From contig NZ_CP196351.1 in NCBI RefSeq assembly GCF_051668705.1, forward strand, positions 1,364,001 to 1,428,000: a stretch of 64,000 bases of DNA, in the 5' to 3' direction. The stretch comes from Alterisphingorhabdus sp051668705 (GTDB taxonomy: Bacteria; Pseudomonadota; Alphaproteobacteria; Sphingomonadales; Sphingomonadaceae). A program made the translations under genes and the position numbers. The notes below the pieces were generated by a model that saw only the letters and a list, made by a program, of their open reading frames with translations, ran no database searches and was not told the origin of the DNA. This document shows, piece after piece, positions 61,893 to 64,000 of this stretch; the stretch's first letter is position 1; each line of letters opens with the position of its first letter.

Positions 61893-63835
61893 CCGCCTGA
61901 TGCATTGGTTCCGGTCAGGTCTTCAATCACTGACTTAATGATTGTCTCTTTGCGCTCAACGGTCACAGCATTGCGCATGGCGCTGATAAATTGCTGTTGT
62001 AACTCACCACCATAAGCGGCCTGAATATCACGCTCAGCTGCAGCCAATACATCGGGACGTTTGGAGAGATCACCTTGGTCAATCTTCTCCAAATAGACAA
62101 CATACCAGACCTGATCAGCAGGGCCTTCCAGAACTTTGGCCGTGCCTTCTTTCATTGAGAACATAAGAGCCAATGGCGGTGGAACACGTTGCTGGCTATT
62201 GGCCAATTGTTCGCGATTTGCGCCGACATTCTCGATAGCAGGTAAATTATATCCACTGTCTGCAGCGGCCTTTGCCAAAGTCTCAGCGCTGGTTGTTTGG
62301 TCGGCCAGCTTACGCGCCAATTTTTCCGCTTCATCAGAGGCTTTGGAAAAACGATAAGCGCGCAATATAGCCGGTTTGTTGTCAGTAAATGGTGGCGGGG
62401 CAGCCGCAGCGATTTGCGGAACGTCATATAAGACATATTCAACACCAGGTGTAGTTTCTTTCAACCTGCCATTGCTGCCTTCTTCCAGCTGGAAAGCCTC
62501 TTGCAAGACCAAGCGAACAGCAGGTTCAGCCTGAAACTCACGATCTTTTGGCGCTAAACCACCTGCAGTGATCAAAGGTGTTTTTTTCAGTTCAAGTTTT
62601 TCATCTTTGGCGATTGTTGCAAGGCTAATGCCATCCTCAAGGCGTTCTTCTAATGAAACTGTAAAGTCTGACAGAGCTTGCCGCGTCTTTTCTTCGCGCA
62701 CACCAGCCTGTAATTCGGAGCGCACATCGTCAAGAGTCCGTGCAGCCACCTTGGTAACTGCTGTGACCTGCACGACGTGCCAGCCGAGAGAGCTTTGTGC
62801 CAGATTGGCAAATTTGCCTTGTTGTGTGGTAAATACGGCGTCTGCAACTGCATTGGATGCCAATGATGAATATTCGCCTTTGGTAACCGGCCCAATATCG
62901 CTTGCTGCCAGACCGATATCAATTGCTGCACTGTCGATGGATTTACCACCATTGATAGTTGCCACCAATGCCTTGGCACCATCTTCGGTCGGCAAAATAA
63001 CCTGCTTCACGGTTCTGGTTTCTTTGGCCTGGAATTCCTCACGGCGCGTTTCATATGCTGCCTTAAGGTCTGTTTCAGTGACTTTTACCTGATCGACAAT
63101 TTGGTTACGGTTAAACACTGCATATTGAATGCTGCGTTGCTCAGGAATTGTGAAATCCGCGGCTTTTTCTGCATAAAAATCCTGTAACGCTTTGTCAGAT
63201 ACGTTTTTATCATCGATAAACAGGGTCGATGGAACAGCTGCAATACGTCCGCGGCGGGATTGTAAAGTGATCTGCGCATAGGTTTCGACCAAACCAGATG
63301 GTACATCTAAACCATAGGTTACAGGTGTGAGGAGTTGCTCTGCATAAAGGCTGCGCGCTACAAGACCGCGAAAATCTTTTTCGGCAAAACCTTGTGCCTG
63401 AAGTTGAGCACGAAATGACTCTTCATCAAATTCGCCAGCAACATTTGTAAAGGCGGGGCTGTTGGCAATTTCGCTATCAATGATCCGCTTGCCTGCGCCG
63501 ATACCGTTAAGCTTTGCATATTCGGAAATAACATAGCCATTAGCCAAGCGATTGAAAATCTGATCGACGGTATCTTCTGTCAAAAAAGCGGGGAGGGATA
63601 GATTCGGGTTGGATTGCCGAACCGTGCTGTAAGCACCGTTAATTTCACGGCGAAATTCCGAAGTCGTAACATTCTCTTCACCAACGACAGCAATTGTCTG
63701 GCTGCCGCTAATGCCACCAAACGCACCGCTTGTAATATCACTACTTGCAAATGCTATCGCGATAACGGCAACGAATGCCATGGTGAAAAATAGGCCAATT
63801 TTGGAATTAAAAAAGGATCGGAAGAAACCTATCAT
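61889..63835 (-). CDS. ppiD: PpiD/SurA-type peptidylprolyl isomerase foldase
   Basis: Membrane-anchored periplasmic chaperone helping outer-membrane proteins fold. 648 residues from the ATG at 63835 (MIGFFRSFFNSKIGLF), chosen over an upstream in-frame TTG. One membrane anchor (about 13-33), SurA-N-like helical domain (about 45-220), parvulin domain (about 260-380, with GPVTKGEYSSL and LAQSSLGWHVVQVTAV), and a long C-terminal part. The family start FFRSFFNSKIG is well conserved. Stop overlaps trpE by 4 bases, so the tryptophan genes are translated from the same mRNA. Confidence 0.9.
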   Translation of the reverse strand: MIGFFRSFFNSKIGLFFTMAFVAVIAIAFASSDITSGAFGGISGSQTIAVVGEENVTTSEFRREINGAYSTVRQSNPNLSLPAFLTEDTVDQIFNRLANGYVISEYAKLNGIGAGKRIIDSEIANSPAFTNVAGEFDEESFRAQLQAQGFAEKDFRGLVARSLYAEQLLTPVTYGLDVPSGLVETYAQITLQSRRGRIAAVPSTLFIDDKNVSDKALQDFYAEKAADFTIPEQRSIQYAVFNRNQIVDQVKVTETDLKAAYETRREEFQAKETRTVKQVILPTEDGAKALVATINGGKSIDSAAIDIGLAASDIGPVTKGEYSSLASNAVADAVFTTQQGKFANLAQSSLGWHVVQVTAVTKVAARTLDDVRSELQAGVREEKTRQALSDFTVSLEERLEDGISLATIAKDEKLELKKTPLITAGGLAPKDREFQAEPAVRLVLQEAFQLEEGSNGRLKETTPGVEYVLYDVPQIAAAAPPPFTDNKPAILRAYRFSKASDEAEKLARKLADQTTSAETLAKAAADSGYNLPAIENVGANREQLANSQQRVPPPLALMFSMKEGTAKVLEGPADQVWYVVYLEKIDQGDLSKRPDVLAAAERDIQAAYGGELQQQFISAMRNAVTVERKETIIKSVIEDLTGTNASGG

Positions 63836-63991
63836 AAAATCATTCAATCATATTTATAGCGACAATCATATCGCACCCAATAACCGCTTTAATAACAGCT
63901 TCCAGATGCTGCAAGCCTTGTCATCTCTAAACTCAGCAAATTGGTAATATAACCGTATATTGCTATGCCTCGGCCTTGTTATGAAGGAGTG

Positions 63992-64000
63992 ATGATGGGT
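63992..64000 (+). CDS. start of a divergent gene (3 codons visible)
   Basis: ATGATGGGT at the window edge, with an ideal AAGGAG ribosome site at 63984-63989. The product cannot be read. Triosephosphate isomerase (tpiA) is often divergent from ppiD in alphaproteobacteria, so that would be my guess, from context only. Confidence 0.4.

Overview
This is a chromosomal window from an alphaproteobacterium, most likely of the order Sphingomonadales. The grounds are: small alphaproteobacterial families next to their usual neighbours (DUF2842, DUF1467), a complete 14-gene nuo operon followed by birA, coaX and rnj, a ppiD-trpEGDC block, and a direct-repeat SOS box of the GAAC-N7-GAAC type in front of lexA. 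Base composition looks balanced rather than GC-rich. No phage, insertion sequence or CRISPR array was seen. Gene starts were revised where overlaps or ribosome binding sites argued for it.

Layout. 1-3343: branched-chain 2-oxoacid dehydrogenase E1alpha (5' end outside the window), E1beta and E2. 3378-11195, minus strand: a four-gene operon of exported proteins (337, 156, 367 and 1703 aa) with DUF11-type beta-sandwich domains, the last ending in a large outer-membrane beta-barrel. This is the best candidate for an undescribed surface system. 11563-13072: tRNA-Asp, DUF2842 protein, 5-formyl-THF cyclo-ligase (fau), a 6S RNA gene just upstream of fau, and a SAM-I riboswitch with its own promoter. 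13154-15357: riboswitch-controlled metX-metB. 15391-16045: zapA and a small coiled-coil partner. 16215-23074: central carbon genes (tkt, gap, pgk, class I aldolase) with a GNAT gene, a membrane protein and thiE. 23071-26190: a small unknown gene, efp, a secreted protein, a suhB-like phosphatase and a GST.

26395-42142 is the complex I operon nuoA-N. It carries three non-canonical genes fitted into it by overlapping stop and start codons: a 61-aa membrane protein (between nuoD and nuoE), a 171-aa protein behind a palindromic repeat (between nuoF and nuoG), and a 161-aa secreted four-cysteine protein (between nuoH and nuoI). 42147-45677: birA, coaX, rnj and a DUF1467 gene. 45693-52055: a 762-aa membrane coiled-coil protein facing a four-gene cluster that starts with an Hpt-like protein and ends with a histidine-kinase-like protein. 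Both appear to have lost the phospho-accepting histidine. 52085-57845: gltA, gltX, comEC, and lexA with its SOS box. 57930-63835: trpC, trpD, trpG, trpE and a PpiD-type foldase, all chained by 4-base overlaps. The window ends on the first codons of a divergent gene.

Everything here comes from reading the sequence. No database search or folding program was run, so family names rest on recognised motifs and context.
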